This document shows, in pieces, positions 1-8,584 of a stretch of 64,000 nt of DNA. Source of the DNA: DATAFF01 sp963744915 (GTDB lineage: Bacteria > Pseudomonadota > Alphaproteobacteria > Rhizobiales > Aestuariivirgaceae); assembly GCA_963744915.1 (NCBI GenBank), contig CAVUUY010000006.1, positions 186,001-250,000 on the forward strand. Direction: 5' to 3'. Numbering within the stretch: the first letter of the stretch is position 1; every line of letters starts with the position of its first letter. The notes beneath the pieces are model-generated. The model saw nothing but the letters and a program-made list of their open reading frames with translations. It ran no database searches and had not been told where the DNA came from. A program made the position numbers and the translations under genes.

Positions 1-283
1 CCTCGATCGCATCGGGGCAGTAGGAGGTGGTGATCGCGACATCCGCCGCCTGCAATTCCCGCCGCGCCCCGGGAAGCGCTTCGGCAAAGCTGTCATAAAG
101 CGTGAGCCGTGCTCCGTTGAGCGTGCTGAGATCGCGGTTCTCGGCGTAGAAATCCGTGTTCCGCTCGAAGAACGTCACGCTATGGCCGCGGCGCGCCAGG
201 GCCTTGATCAACCCCCGCCACAGGGTCGCATGGCCGTTCCCCCATGACGAGCTGACGGTCAGGCCGAAGATGACGATCTTCAT
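1..283 (-). CDS. Glycosyltransferase, CgeB-like (5' part only)
   Basis: Only the first 94 or so codons are present; the gene runs off the left edge. The N-terminus reads MKIVIFGLTVSSSWGNGHAT and continues with a Trp-Arg-Gly-Leu stretch and a FFERNTDFYAENRDL segment. This matches the first Rossmann strand of CgeB-type family 1 glycosyltransferases, in which a glycine-rich nucleotide-sugar loop is followed by a conserved FFER-x3-5-YA-x2-RDL motif. Such cytosolic enzymes move a sugar from a nucleotide donor to an unknown acceptor. The start lies 6 bases beyond the stop of the inositol-phosphate synthase on the same strand, so the two are probably co-transcribed. Acceptor and donor cannot be judged from this fragment. 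Confidence 0.7.
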   Translation of the reverse strand, partial: MKIVIFGLTVSSSWGNGHATLWRGLIKALARRGHSVTFFERNTDFYAENRDLSTLNGARLTLYDSFAEALPGARRELQAADVAITTSYCPDAIE

Positions 284-289
284 GAGGCC

Positions 290-1386
290 TCAGCCTCGCC
301 CGGCGATGAAATCCGCGGTCAGGCGCTGTGCTTCATCGTCGGAATATTGCTCGGGTGGCGATTTCATGAAGGCGGCGCACGGTCCGGTCAATGCCCCGGC
401 GAGCCCACGGTCCATCGCCAGCTTGGCGCAGCGCACGGCGTCGATCACCACGCCGGCGGAATTGGGCGAGTCCCACACTTCGAGCTTCAATTCGACATTG
501 AGCGGCACGCCGCCGAATGCCGTTCCCTCCATGCGGATATAGGCCCATTTGCGATCGCCCAGCCACGGCACGTGATCGCTCGGCCCGATATGGATGTTCT
601 CAGCTGCCAGCGGCACCTCGAGCTGGCTCGAGACCGAGCGGGTCTTGGACAGCTTCTTGCTTTCGAGCCGGTCCCGTTCGAGCATGTTGAGAAAATCGGT
701 GTTGCCGCCGAAATTCAGCTGGTAGGTGCGGTCGAGCCTGACGCCGCGCTCGCGGAACAGCCGCGTCAGCACCCGGTGCACGATGGTCGCGCCGACCTGG
801 CTCTTGATGTCGTCGCCCATGAGCGGCAGCCCCGCCGCCTCGAAGCGCCGCCGCCAGGCCGGCTGCGAGGCGATGAAAACCGGGATGCAATTGACGAATG
901 CGCAACCGGCTTCGAGCGCCCGCTCGGCATAGAAGTGGGTTGCTTTCTCCGACCCGACGGGCAGATAGGACACCAGCACCTCGGTGCCGCTCTGCCGCAG
1001 AACGCCGGTGACATCGGCAGCCGGCAGCGTCGAACTCGACGATCGCATCCGCGAGATACTGGCCGATGCCGTCGAGCGTCGGTCCACGCTCGACCCTGAC
1101 GCCGAGCCGCGACACCGCGGCGAACATCCGGGTGTCGTTCGGGGGCGCCAGAATCGCCTCAGCGACATCGAGCCCGACCTTGCTCCGATTGACGTCGAAA
1201 GCGGCGGTGATCGTCACGTCGCTCACCCGGTAGCCGCCGATGTCGGCATGCATCAGCCCCGGGATCGGGGCGTTGTCGCGGGCGTCCCGGTAATAGGCGA
1301 GGCCTTGGATCAGGGACGAGGCACAGTTCCCAATTCCGACGATGCCGACCCTGACACCGCTCGTTTCCTCGAATGCCGAAATCCAT
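290..1386 (-). CDS. ino1: Inositol-3-phosphate synthase (frameshifted twice)
   Basis: Bacterial myo-inositol-1-phosphate synthase converts glucose-6-phosphate to inositol-3-phosphate using NAD. The protein must be read from three frames. ATG at 1384-1386 opens a short N-terminal piece. The NAD-binding motif VRVGIVGIGNCASSLIQGL and the following segment lie in a second frame that has no start codon. From about 1030 the rest (VLVSYLPVGSEKATHFYAE, then GDDIKSQVGAT and LNFGGNTDFLNML) lies in a third frame, ending in TGA at 290-292. Joined, it gives about 365 residues, normal for the family. Breaks lie at about 1345-1375 and 1026-1034. Because everything else is conserved I favour sequence errors over a pseudogene, but two breaks in one gene leave real decay possible. 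It lies directly upstream of a glycosyltransferase gene. Confidence 0.8.
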
Positions 1387-1638
1387 ACGCGTTTCCCACG
1401 GCCTGGCCGGGCTGGCCTGCCGTCGTAAATCTATGTTGGTTTGCAAATGTTCCGCGGCTGCGGGACTTGACCTCAGCTTGCATCTTTGGTGCAACCTCCG
1501 GTGCGGAGAGCAGCGGCCAGCGTGACCCTGCTGTTCCAGCAAGCGGGCGGGGCTTGCGCTTCGCGGAACAGCGATGCTGGCCAATCTGGGGCTGCTCGGC
1601 TAGCTTCCGCGCGCCGCCGAGATGGGTGCCGAATCGCG

Positions 1639-2781
1639 ATGTCCAAACGCTTTTTTGTCCTGATGTTTTTGGTGATTGCCGCCATTCTCGGCGGCCTCGC
1701 CTGGTTTCACTACGTGTTTCTGCCGCAGGTCATCAAGCAGGCCATCACCACCGCGCCGCAGCCGCCGGTTACCATCTCGGCCGAGCTGGCTCGTGTCGAA
1801 AAATGGACTCCCCGTCTGTCGGCAATCGGCAGCCTGCGGGCTGTCACCGGGATTGACGTTACGGCAGAAGTCGGCGGGATCATCCGCACCATCAATTTCA
1901 GCTCGGGCGACGAGGTGACGGTCGGCAATGTGCTGGTGCAGCTCGACGACCAGGTCGAGCAGGCCGACCTCCACTCCAATCTCGCCACCTTGAAGAATGC
2001 CGAAAGCGAACTCAATCGCCAGCGCGACCTGTTCCACCGGGGAACCGTGGCGCAGTCGCAGCTCGACACCGCGACGGCGCGCCGCGACGAGGCCGCCGCC
2101 GCCGTCGACAAGACCCGGGCGGTGATTGCCCAGAAGCGGGTGCTCGCGGCCTTTTCCGGGCGGCTCGGCATCCGCAAGGTCGATGTGGGCCAGTATATTT
2201 CGCCCGGCATGCCGCTGGTGCCGCTGCAGGCGCTCGAGGAAATTTTCGCCGATTTCCCGCTTTCCGAGCAGGATCTGGCGCGGGTCAAGCTTGGCCAGGA
2301 TGTCGAGATCCGGGTCGACGCCTATCCTGGCCGCGTCTTCAGGGGCAAGGTCGACGCGGTGGATTCACGCGTCAACTCGGAAGCCCGCACCATCATGGTG
2401 CGGGGCCGGCTGGAGAATGCCGAGAAGCAGCTCCTGCCCGGAATGTTCGCCAATGTCGAGGTGCTCGCCGGCGCGCCAGCGGATGTGGTGACCCTGCCGC
2501 GCACAGCGGTGAGCTACAGCCTTTACGGTGATTTCGTCTATGTCGCCAAAAAGCTGGAGACCGCCGCCGGCCAGCCCCAGCCAAAGGAGGAGCTCTATGA
2601 AATCGAGCGCCGCTTCGTGCGGCCGGGCGAGGCCCGCGACGACCGTGTCGCGATCAATGAGGGGGTGAAATCCGGCGAACGCGTGGTCATTGTCGGTCAG
2701 CTGAAGCTGCAGCAGGGTGCCAAGGTCAAGATCGACAACAGCACCCTGCCCAAGCCGCAGGTGCCGCGCCCCCCGGAATAG
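1639..2781 (+). CDS. RND efflux pump periplasmic adaptor (MexE/AcrA type)
   Basis: Membrane-fusion protein of 380 residues. A single hydrophobic anchor lies at about residues 5-22, without a lipobox cysteine. After it come a barrel-sandwich (lipoyl) half with GSLRAVTGIDVTAEVGGII, an alpha-helical hairpin at about 95-160 rich in Gln, Ala and Arg, the second lipoyl half (AAFSGRLGIRKVDVGQYISP) and a beta-barrel domain ending at a proline-rich tail. Such adaptors connect the inner-membrane RND pump to an outer-membrane channel. The start was set at the ATG directly before this anchor; longer in-frame starts would add a non-conserved leader. The transporter gene begins 10 bases downstream. No TolC-like outer-membrane gene and no regulator are next to it. 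The 252 bases upstream hold no gene and presumably carry the promoter, divergent from ino1. Confidence 0.92.
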   Translation: MSKRFFVLMFLVIAAILGGLAWFHYVFLPQVIKQAITTAPQPPVTISAELARVEKWTPRLSAIGSLRAVTGIDVTAEVGGIIRTINFSSGDEVTVGNVLVQLDDQVEQADLHSNLATLKNAESELNRQRDLFHRGTVAQSQLDTATARRDEAAAAVDKTRAVIAQKRVLAAFSGRLGIRKVDVGQYISPGMPLVPLQALEEIFADFPLSEQDLARVKLGQDVEIRVDAYPGRVFRGKVDAVDSRVNSEARTIMVRGRLENAEKQLLPGMFANVEVLAGAPADVVTLPRTAVSYSLYGDFVYVAKKLETAAGQPQPKEELYEIERRFVRPGEARDDRVAINEGVKSGERVVIVGQLKLQQGAKVKIDNSTLPKPQVPRPPE

Positions 2782-2791
2782 GCCAGCAGCC

Positions 2792-5700
2792 ATGCGTTTC
2801 ACCGACATCTTCATCAAGCGTCCGGTCCTCGCCACCGTGGTGAGCCTGCTGATCCTGCTCATCGGCCTCCAGTCGCTCGCCAAGCTGCCGATCCGGCAAT
2901 ATCCCGAGCTGACCAACACCACGATCACCATCACCACCATCTATCCCGGGGCCAATGCCGACCTGATCAAGGGATTCATCACCACGCCGATCCAGCAGGC
3001 GGTGGCGAGCGCGGAGGGCATCGACACGCTCACTTCCTCCTCGGCGCAGAACGTCTCGACCGTCACCCTCAATCTGCGCCTCAACGCCGACCCCGACCGG
3101 GCGATGACCGACGTCCTGGCGAAGGTCAACCAGCTCGGCGACATCCTGCCGAGGGAGTCCAACCGGCCGGTGGTGGTGAAGCAGACCGGCGAAGGCTATG
3201 CGCTGCTCTATATGTCGTTCAACAGCGATGTCATGACCTCGTCGCAGATAACCGACTACCTGATGCGCGTGGTGCAGCCGCGGCTCCAGACCATCGACGG
3301 CGTCGCCAATGCCCAGATCCTCGGCGGCCAGACCTTTGCCATGCGTGTCTGGCTCGACCCCGAGCGCATGGCTGGGCTGAACATCACGCCCAATGAGGTG
3401 CGCGCCGCCCTTGCCGCCAACAACTTCACCTCGGCGCCCGGCCAGATCAAAGGCGACTTCGTCAAGTTCACGATCAACGCCCAGACGTCGCTGAAAAGCG
3501 CCCAGGCCTTCGGCCAGCTGGTGGTCGCCCAGCGTGGCGATACGCTGATCCGCCTCGGCAGCATCGCCCGCATCGAGCTCGGCCCGGAGAGCGCCGATTC
3601 ATCCTCGGTGTTCGACGGGCTGAAGGCCGTGTTCATCGGCATCTATCCCACGCCGAGCGCCAATCCGCTGACCGTCATCCAGTCGGTGCGCAACACCGTG
3701 CCGGCGATCCAGAACGATCTGCCGGTCTCGCTCAAGGCCGCCATCGCCTATGATGCCACGGCCTTCATCCGCGCCTCGATCGAGGAGGTCGTGCGAACAC
3801 TCGGCGAGGCGGTTCTGATCGTCGTCGTGGTGATCTTTCTCTTTCTGGGCAATCTGCGCTCGACCCTGATCCCGATCGTCACCATTCCGCTGTCGCTGGT
3901 CGGCGTCATGATGGTGATCCTGGCGCTTGGCTATTCGGTGAATCTGCTGACGCTGCTTGCGCTCGTGCTTGCCATCGGGCTCGTCGTCGACGACGCCATT
4001 GTGGTGGTCGAGAACATCTATCGCCATATCGAGGAGGGCATGACGCCCTTCGAGGCTGCCCTCAAGGGCGCCCGCGAAATCACCGGCCCGGTCATCGCCA
4101 TGACCATCACGCTGGCCGCCGTTTACGCCCCGATCGGCTTCACCACCGGGCTCACGGGGGCGCTCTTCCGCGAATTTGCCTTCACGCTTGCAGGTGCCGT
4201 GGCAGTGTCCGGCGTCATCGCGCTCACCTTGTCGCCGATGATGTGTTCGCGCCTGCTGCGCGCCCATGATTCGAGCGGCGGCTTCGCCCGCTTTCTCGAT
4301 GTCAATTTCGAGCGGCTGAAAGGGCTCTATCAGCGGGCCCTGACCCGGACGCTGCGCGGCCGCCCCACCACCATCCTGATCCTGATCGGGGTGATAGCCG
4401 CCGCGGCCCTGCTCTACACGGCGACCCAGAAGGAGCTGGCGCCGGAGGAGGATCAGGGCATTCTGTTCGTTCTGACCAAGTCGCCGCAATATGCCAATCT
4501 CGACTATCTCGAGCACTACACCGACGAGCTCGGCAAGGTCTTCAGCACGGTTTCGGAACGGTCGAACTGGTTCGCCATCAACGGCTTCCAGGGCGTGACC
4601 TCGGGCTTTGCCGGAATCCTGTTCAAGCCATGGGGCGAGCGCAGCAAGGATCAAAAACAGATCCTGCAGGATCTGCAGCCCAAGCTGGCCAGCGTCGCCG
4701 GCATTCAGGTCTTCGCCTTCTCGCCGCCGGCGCTGCCCGGCAACACCGGCGGCCCGCCGCTGCAATTCGTCATCACCACCACGGCCGATTTCGAGCAGCT
4801 GTCCGGCATCCTGCAAAAGATGAAGGCTGAGGCCGACAAGAGCGGGCTCTTCATTTTCACCGACAGCGATCTGCGTTTCGACACTCCCCAGGTCGAGCTC
4901 ATGATCGACAATGACAAGGCAAATCGCCTCGGCATCACCATGGCCGACATCGGCTCCGCCCTCGCCACCATGCTCGGCGGCAATTATGTCAACCGCTTCG
5001 ATCTGTCGGGGCGCAGCTACCAGGTGATCCCGCAGGTGCCGCGCGATTACCGCCTCACGCCGGAATGGCTGAAGCGCTATTATCTGCGCACCACCGGCGG
5101 CCAGCTGGTGCCGCTGTCGGCGGTCGCCTCGATCTCGCAGTCGGTGCAGCCCAACGCGCTCACCACCTTCCAGCAGCTCAATTCGGCGACGCTGTCCGGC
5201 GTGCCCTTTCCCGGCCGCACGCTTGGCGAGGTCATCGATTTTCTCCGCGCCAAGGCGGTGGAAATTCTCCCCGAAGGCTTCTCCTACGATTTCCAGAGCG
5301 AAAGCCGGCAGTTCGTCCAGGAGGGCAATTCGCTGGTGCTGACCTTCGTCTTCGCGCTGATCGTGATTTTCCTGGTGCTGGCCGCCCAGTTCGAGAGCTT
5401 CCGCGATCCCTTCATCATCCTTGTCGCCCTGCCGACCTCGATATTCGGCGCCTTGCTGCCGATGAGCTTCGGGGCGGCAACCGTCAACATCTACACCCAG
5501 ATCGGCTTCGTCACCCTGATCGGCCTGATCTCGAAGCACGGAATCCTGATGACCGAGTTCGCCAACCGGCTGCAGGAGCATGAGGGCTATGACCGGCGCG
5601 AGGCCATCATCCATGCCGCCGCCGTCCGGCTGCGGCCGATCCTGATGACCACCGCCGCCATGGTCGTCGCCATGGTGCCGCTTTTGATCGCCAAGGGCGC

Positions 5701-5956
5701 GGGCGCCCGCAGCCGCTTCGATATCGGCCTGGTGATCGCCGCCGGCATGAGCATCGGCACCATCTTCACCCTGTTCGTCACCCCCGCTGTCTACACCTAC
5801 ATTGCCCGCGATCACCGGGCGCGGGGCGGGGCTTTGCCGACCCCGCCCGAAGCGCCGGTGGAAGCCGCTGGCCAGCGCCGCCCGGCGCCGCCCCGGCCGG
5901 ATTCGGAGCATGGTGGCGGCGACACGCGCAAGCGGAAGGAGCCGCAGCGGAGCTGA
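2792..5956 (+). CDS. RND multidrug efflux transporter (HAE1 family)
   Basis: Inner-membrane proton-driven pump of 1054 residues, full length for AcrB/MexF proteins. The N-terminus MRFTDIFIKRPVLATVVSLL is the typical cytoplasmic helix plus TM1. The proton-relay aspartates are D400 and D401 in VVDDAIVVVEN within TM4, and the TM10 lysine is in GLISKHGIL. The repeat layout (TM1, large periplasmic loop, TM2-6, then TM7, second loop, TM8-12) is visible. After TM12 there is a hydrophilic Pro/Arg-rich tail of about 50 residues. The start codon was placed at 2792, after the adaptor stop, since the frame is also open upstream. Substrate range cannot be inferred. The ATP-grasp gene starts 4 bases after the stop, so translation is probably coupled. 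Confidence 0.95.
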   Translation: MRFTDIFIKRPVLATVVSLLILLIGLQSLAKLPIRQYPELTNTTITITTIYPGANADLIKGFITTPIQQAVASAEGIDTLTSSSAQNVSTVTLNLRLNADPDRAMTDVLAKVNQLGDILPRESNRPVVVKQTGEGYALLYMSFNSDVMTSSQITDYLMRVVQPRLQTIDGVANAQILGGQTFAMRVWLDPERMAGLNITPNEVRAALAANNFTSAPGQIKGDFVKFTINAQTSLKSAQAFGQLVVAQRGDTLIRLGSIARIELGPESADSSSVFDGLKAVFIGIYPTPSANPLTVIQSVRNTVPAIQNDLPVSLKAAIAYDATAFIRASIEEVVRTLGEAVLIVVVVIFLFLGNLRSTLIPIVTIPLSLVGVMMVILALGYSVNLLTLLALVLAIGLVVDDAIVVVENIYRHIEEGMTPFEAALKGAREITGPVIAMTITLAAVYAPIGFTTGLTGALFREFAFTLAGAVAVSGVIALTLSPMMCSRLLRAHDSSGGFARFLDVNFERLKGLYQRALTRTLRGRPTTILILIGVIAAAALLYTATQKELAPEEDQGILFVLTKSPQYANLDYLEHYTDELGKVFSTVSERSNWFAINGFQGVTSGFAGILFKPWGERSKDQKQILQDLQPKLASVAGIQVFAFSPPALPGNTGGPPLQFVITTTADFEQLSGILQKMKAEADKSGLFIFTDSDLRFDTPQVELMIDNDKANRLGITMADIGSALATMLGGNYVNRFDLSGRSYQVIPQVPRDYRLTPEWLKRYYLRTTGGQLVPLSAVASISQSVQPNALTTFQQLNSATLSGVPFPGRTLGEVIDFLRAKAVEILPEGFSYDFQSESRQFVQEGNSLVLTFVFALIVIFLVLAAQFESFRDPFIILVALPTSIFGALLPMSFGAATVNIYTQIGFVTLIGLISKHGILMTEFANRLQEHEGYDRREAIIHAAAVRLRPILMTTAAMVVAMVPLLIAKGAGARSRFDIGLVIAAGMSIGTIFTLFVTPAVYTYIARDHRARGGALPTPPEAPVEAAGQRRPAPPRPDSEHGGGDTRKRKEPQRS

Positions 5957-5960
5957 TGTC

Positions 5961-7172
5961 ATGCGGGTTCTCCTGTCGGAGGGCAACAGCACCTCGGCGC
6001 GCGAGGCGATCACCGCTCTCGGCCTCGGCGGGCACAGTGTCGAGATCTGCGATCCCGAGCCGTTCTGCCTCGGCCGCTTCTCGCGCTTCGTCGCCCGCGT
6101 CCACCGATGTCCGGGCATCGGCCGCGATCCGGCCGGTTACCTCGCCTTCATCTGCAATCTGCTCGAGCGCCGCCGCTTCGATGTCCTGCTGCCGATTCAC
6201 GAGCAGGGCCTCGTCTTCGCCAAGGCACGCGGTCGGCTGACGAAGCGGACGAAGCTCGCCATTCCGTCCTTCGACAGCTACCTGACCGCCCTCGACAAGG
6301 CCGCTTTCAGCGCGCTTCTGCTCACGCTTGGCATCGCCCAGCCGCAGACCACGATCCTGCCGTCGCTTGCCGCCTTGCCGGCTCGGGTGCCATTTCCCTG
6401 CGTGCTCAAGGCGAGCATCGCCACTGCGAGCCGCGGCACCTTCGTCATCCGCAGCGATGCCGAGCTTGCGGCGGCGCGGGCCGCGCTGTCGCGCGATGGC
6501 GGCCGGCTCCTGCTCCAGCAATGGCTCGACGGCCCGACCGAGCATGTCCAGGCGCTGTTCCAGCATGGGCGGCTGCGGGGCATTGCCGCCTTCGCCCAGC
6601 TCATGGCCGGGGCAGGGGGCGGGCCGGCGCTCAAGGAATCGATTGCGCCGGACCTGGTGGAGGAGCCGGTCAGCGCGATCGGGGCCCGGCTCGACTGGCA
6701 CGGCGCCATGTCCTTCGACTATATCCGGCTTAACGACACCGCTCATTTCGTCGATTGCAATCCGCGGCTGGTCGAGCCGATGGCTGCCCGCTATGCCGGT
6801 GCCGACCTCGCCGGGCTGCTCGTCGCGATCTCCTGCGGCGACCCGGGGGCGGGGGTAATACGGGCCCGGCCCGGCATGCGCAGCCGCCTCGCCATCCAGG
6901 CGTTGCTCGGGGTTGCCGCGACCACGCGCTCGCGGGCCGCCATTCTTGAACATGCCGGCTGGCTCGCCGCCGCCGCCGGCCCCTATGCCGGGTCCCGCGA
7001 GGAGCTGACGCCGGTCGGCATCGACGCCTGCGCCGCCATCCCCTTGGGGATGACCACCCTCATGCTGCTGGCCCGGCCGGCGCTCGCCGCCAGCCTGCCG
7101 CAGCGCGGCATCGGCCGCCATCTCCTCAATTCCGACAGCGTTGCCAGGATCATTGCCTGGGAGGCATCATGA
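5961..7172 (+). CDS. ATP-grasp domain protein of unknown substrate
   Basis: 403 residues. The N-terminus MRVLLSEGNSTSAREAITAL is a Rossmann-like pre-ATP-grasp domain; residues of about 105-280 resemble the ATP-grasp fold. These include a lysine in the strand FPCVLKASIATASRGTFVI, which would contact ATP, an LLLQQWLDGPTEH strand typical of the adenine-binding hinge, and VDCNPRLVEP, equivalent to the metal-binding E/D-x-NPR motif. Family members join a carboxylate to an amine or thiol through an acyl phosphate. The closest general style is the carbamoyl-phosphate-synthase-L or carboxylate-amine-ligase type. It begins 4 bases after the RND transporter and is followed by a small conserved protein, so an operon of four genes is likely. 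The substrate, and any link to efflux, are unknown. Confidence 0.75.
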   Translation: MRVLLSEGNSTSAREAITALGLGGHSVEICDPEPFCLGRFSRFVARVHRCPGIGRDPAGYLAFICNLLERRRFDVLLPIHEQGLVFAKARGRLTKRTKLAIPSFDSYLTALDKAAFSALLLTLGIAQPQTTILPSLAALPARVPFPCVLKASIATASRGTFVIRSDAELAAARAALSRDGGRLLLQQWLDGPTEHVQALFQHGRLRGIAAFAQLMAGAGGGPALKESIAPDLVEEPVSAIGARLDWHGAMSFDYIRLNDTAHFVDCNPRLVEPMAARYAGADLAGLLVAISCGDPGAGVIRARPGMRSRLAIQALLGVAATTRSRAAILEHAGWLAAAAGPYAGSREELTPVGIDACAAIPLGMTTLMLLARPALAASLPQRGIGRHLLNSDSVARIIAWEAS

Positions 7173-7194
7173 GGCCTGGACCAAGGAGGACGCC

Positions 7195-7569
7195 ATGGCG
7201 CTCAAGCGTGTGAGGCTCGAACTCGGCCGCACCAAGGACTTCCCCAATGGCAGCCGCAGCCGCGGCTATGAATTCACCGCTCCCCTCGACCACGAAGACC
7301 GCCTCGATCCTGCCGAATGGAAGAAGCACCGCGATCAGTGCCGGGTCCGCCGCTTCTGGGAGGGGGAGGCGGACGAGGTCGGCCATCTCGTGCACCGGCC
7401 AGGCGGCGCCTGGGCGTTTCACTATGATATCCACGGTGACGACAATGCCGATGAAGCGGGCTATCGCTTCTCCGCCGAGCGCTTCCGATCCGGCGAATAT
7501 GTGTCGATCCGCGAGCAGGACGACGAGATGCGCACCTTCCGCGTCATCACGGTCCAGGATGTCACGTGA
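7195..7569 (+). CDS. Small conserved acidic protein, unknown function
   Basis: 124 residues, with no signal peptide or membrane segment. The start at 7195 follows a clear AAGGAGG at 7184-7190, which supports it over the longer upstream start. The protein is rich in charged and aromatic residues (WKKHRDQCRVRRFWEGEADEVGHLVH then GAWAFHYDI and a DDEMRTFRVITVQDV end) and looks like a compact all-beta cytosolic domain. The sequence style resembles small hypothetical proteins common in Hyphomicrobiales, but I cannot assign a family. It lies 22 bases after the ATP-grasp gene and is likely in the same transcript. A small stem-loop follows its stop. Confidence 0.65.
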   Translation: MALKRVRLELGRTKDFPNGSRSRGYEFTAPLDHEDRLDPAEWKKHRDQCRVRRFWEGEADEVGHLVHRPGGAWAFHYDIHGDDNADEAGYRFSAERFRSGEYVSIREQDDEMRTFRVITVQDVT

Positions 7570-7585
7570 GCGCCGGACCCGGCGC
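7570..7585. terminator. Small stem-loop between convergent genes
   Basis: GCGCCG at 7570-7575 pairs with CGGCGC at 7580-7585 around a GACC loop, directly after the stop of the small conserved protein and 17 bases before the end of the convergent pilus protein gene. There is no T-run, so it is at best a weak or factor-dependent terminator. Confidence 0.3.
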
Positions 7586-7602
7586 AGGATGACGGTGGTG
7601 GT

Positions 7603-8073
7603 CTACTGGCCGAGCTTGAGCGCCCCAGACGACTGGCCCGCCTTGCCGGTGTGCTGCTCGTTCAGGACCTTGAACCATTCCTGATCTTCGCCGGTCTGCA
7701 GCGTGTATTGGCAGAGCGGAGCACAGACCGACGAAAAGGCATGGCCGGCTTTGTAAACCGAGATATTGCGGTCGCCGGCGCTTGTGACATTGACGTCAAA
7801 AGCAGCAAGCTGATTGCCGTCGACATCGAGGACGATGACATTGGTGGCGCCGAAATTGCGGCCATGCAGGATGATCACGCCCTGCTCCACCGAGACATCG
7901 GCGAACATGGGGTTGCCGACCACCACTGCCGACGGCGTCCCCGCAACCGACACGATGCGCGCGTGATCGGCCCCAACGTTGATCGAGGGTCCGGCCAGCA
8001 AGGGCGCGGTCGAGAGCAGCATCATCGCAGTGGTCAAAGAAAGTCTAAGAAGCGCGCGGGTTTTTCCGGTCAT
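7603..8073 (-). CDS. Pilus assembly protein, CpaC N-terminal-domain type
   Basis: 156 residues with an N-terminal signal peptide at about 1-27 (KTRALLRLSLTTAMMLLSTA then PLLAGPS). The body (GADHARIVSVAGTPSAVVVG, then NPMFADVSV and GRNFGATNVIVLDVDGNQL) matches the N-terminal domain of pilus and flagellar secretins (Pfam type II/III secretion pil_N), which also forms the N-terminus of CpaC. Here it stands alone without a secretin barrel. A C-terminal CAPLCQYTLQTG segment has two cysteines that could form a disulfide. It is divergent from the flp pilin gene and shares a 186-base upstream region with it, so it is probably a periplasmic helper of the Tad secretin. The function is inferred from domain and context. 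Confidence 0.8.
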   Translation of the reverse strand: MTGKTRALLRLSLTTAMMLLSTAPLLAGPSINVGADHARIVSVAGTPSAVVVGNPMFADVSVEQGVIILHGRNFGATNVIVLDVDGNQLAAFDVNVTSAGDRNISVYKAGHAFSSVCAPLCQYTLQTGEDQEWFKVLNEQHTGKAGQSSGALKLGQ

Positions 8074-8160
8074 TGCACCATCCCTTCGAGAGATCCGGAG
8101 TTTGGCCGGGCAATGGTGAACGAAGGCTTACACCGACCAGAAGTAAACAGCCGCAACGGC

Positions 8161-8175
8161 TTTACCCAGTTTTAA
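8161..8175. promoter_or_regulatory. Candidate CtrA site upstream of flp pilin
   Basis: TTTA-N7-TTAA, seven of eight matches to the palindromic CtrA box TTAA-N7-TTAA, ending 84 bases before the Flp pilin start and about 88 bases before the divergent pil_N gene. CtrA is known to activate the pilin promoter in Caulobacter. Here the assignment rests on the motif and position only. Confidence 0.5.
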
Positions 8176-8259
8176 TTTGGAAAACTTATTTTGCCAGAAC
8201 GGCTGGTTCGTGATCGCGGGCAAGAGGCCGAGAGACAGAGAACCATCGAGGAGCTTCGT

Positions 8260-8421
8260 ATGGGCAGGATCATTCATTTCCTCAGGAACGAGGACGGCGT
8301 CACCGCCATCGAATATGGCCTGATCGCCGCCGCCACCGGTCTTGCGCTCGCCGCCGCCATGCCGGCGATCGGAACCGGACTCGGCACGGTCTTTGGAAAT
8401 GTCTCCGGCGAAATGAAGTAA
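8260..8421 (+). CDS. flp: Flp/Fap pilin
   Basis: Major Tad pilin precursor of 53 residues. The start at 8260 follows GAGGAGC at 8248-8254. The N-terminus MGRIIHFLRNEDGVTAIEYG has a short positively charged leader, then the Flp cleavage motif G/VTAIEYG, where the prepilin peptidase cuts before the hydrophobic stretch; the Glu-Tyr pair is characteristic of Flp pilins. The hydrophobic segment LIAAATGLALAAAMPAIGTG follows. After export and cleavage the subunit is assembled by the CpaF/TadB/TadC machine through the CpaC secretin. It lies first in the locus, with a strong stem-loop directly after it, which would allow pilin to be made in excess over the assembly proteins. Confidence 0.95.
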   Translation: MGRIIHFLRNEDGVTAIEYGLIAAATGLALAAAMPAIGTGLGTVFGNVSGEMK

Positions 8422-8450
8422 GCCAGAAGAGTCTACGAGGGAGGCTCGGG

Positions 8451-8476
8451 ACCGCCGGCCGGCGCCTGCCGGCGGT
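8451..8476 (+). terminator. Attenuator-like hairpin between flp and cpaA
   Basis: A perfect 9-bp stem (ACCGCCGGC at 8451-8459 with GCCGGCGGT at 8468-8476) with an 8-base loop, 30 bases after the flp stop. No T-run follows, so it may act as a partial terminator or as a 3' stabiliser of pilin mRNA. Confidence 0.5.
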
Positions 8477-8515
8477 CTCGCATTGCCTTTGCGGCTTCCC
8501 CGGTGGTCAGCGAAC

Positions 8516-8530
8516 TTAACGCTGCCTTTA
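8516..8530. promoter_or_regulatory. Candidate CtrA site upstream of cpaA
   Basis: TTAA-N7-TTTA, one mismatch from the CtrA box, 55-69 bases before the cpaA start and downstream of the flp hairpin. This fits a second promoter for the assembly genes. Motif evidence only. Confidence 0.45.
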
Positions 8531-8584
8531 CTGGCATTGTGCCAGTTTGACCCGGAGAGCAATCAGCGTCTGGGGCGGCATCCG

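Noticed and set aside
290..1386. ino1 as a clear pseudogene
   Set aside because: All conserved motifs remain and the same type of single-base break occurs in essential genes of the window, so sequence error is at least as likely.
3599..6118. 839-codon open frame on the minus strand opposite the RND transporter
   Set aside because: Low-complexity Gly/Asp/His/Arg-rich translation typical of the antisense of GC-rich genes; the plus strand carries a full, conserved RND pump. The same applies to long antisense frames at 9932-12184, 13346-14998, 43770-45983 and 39218-41098.
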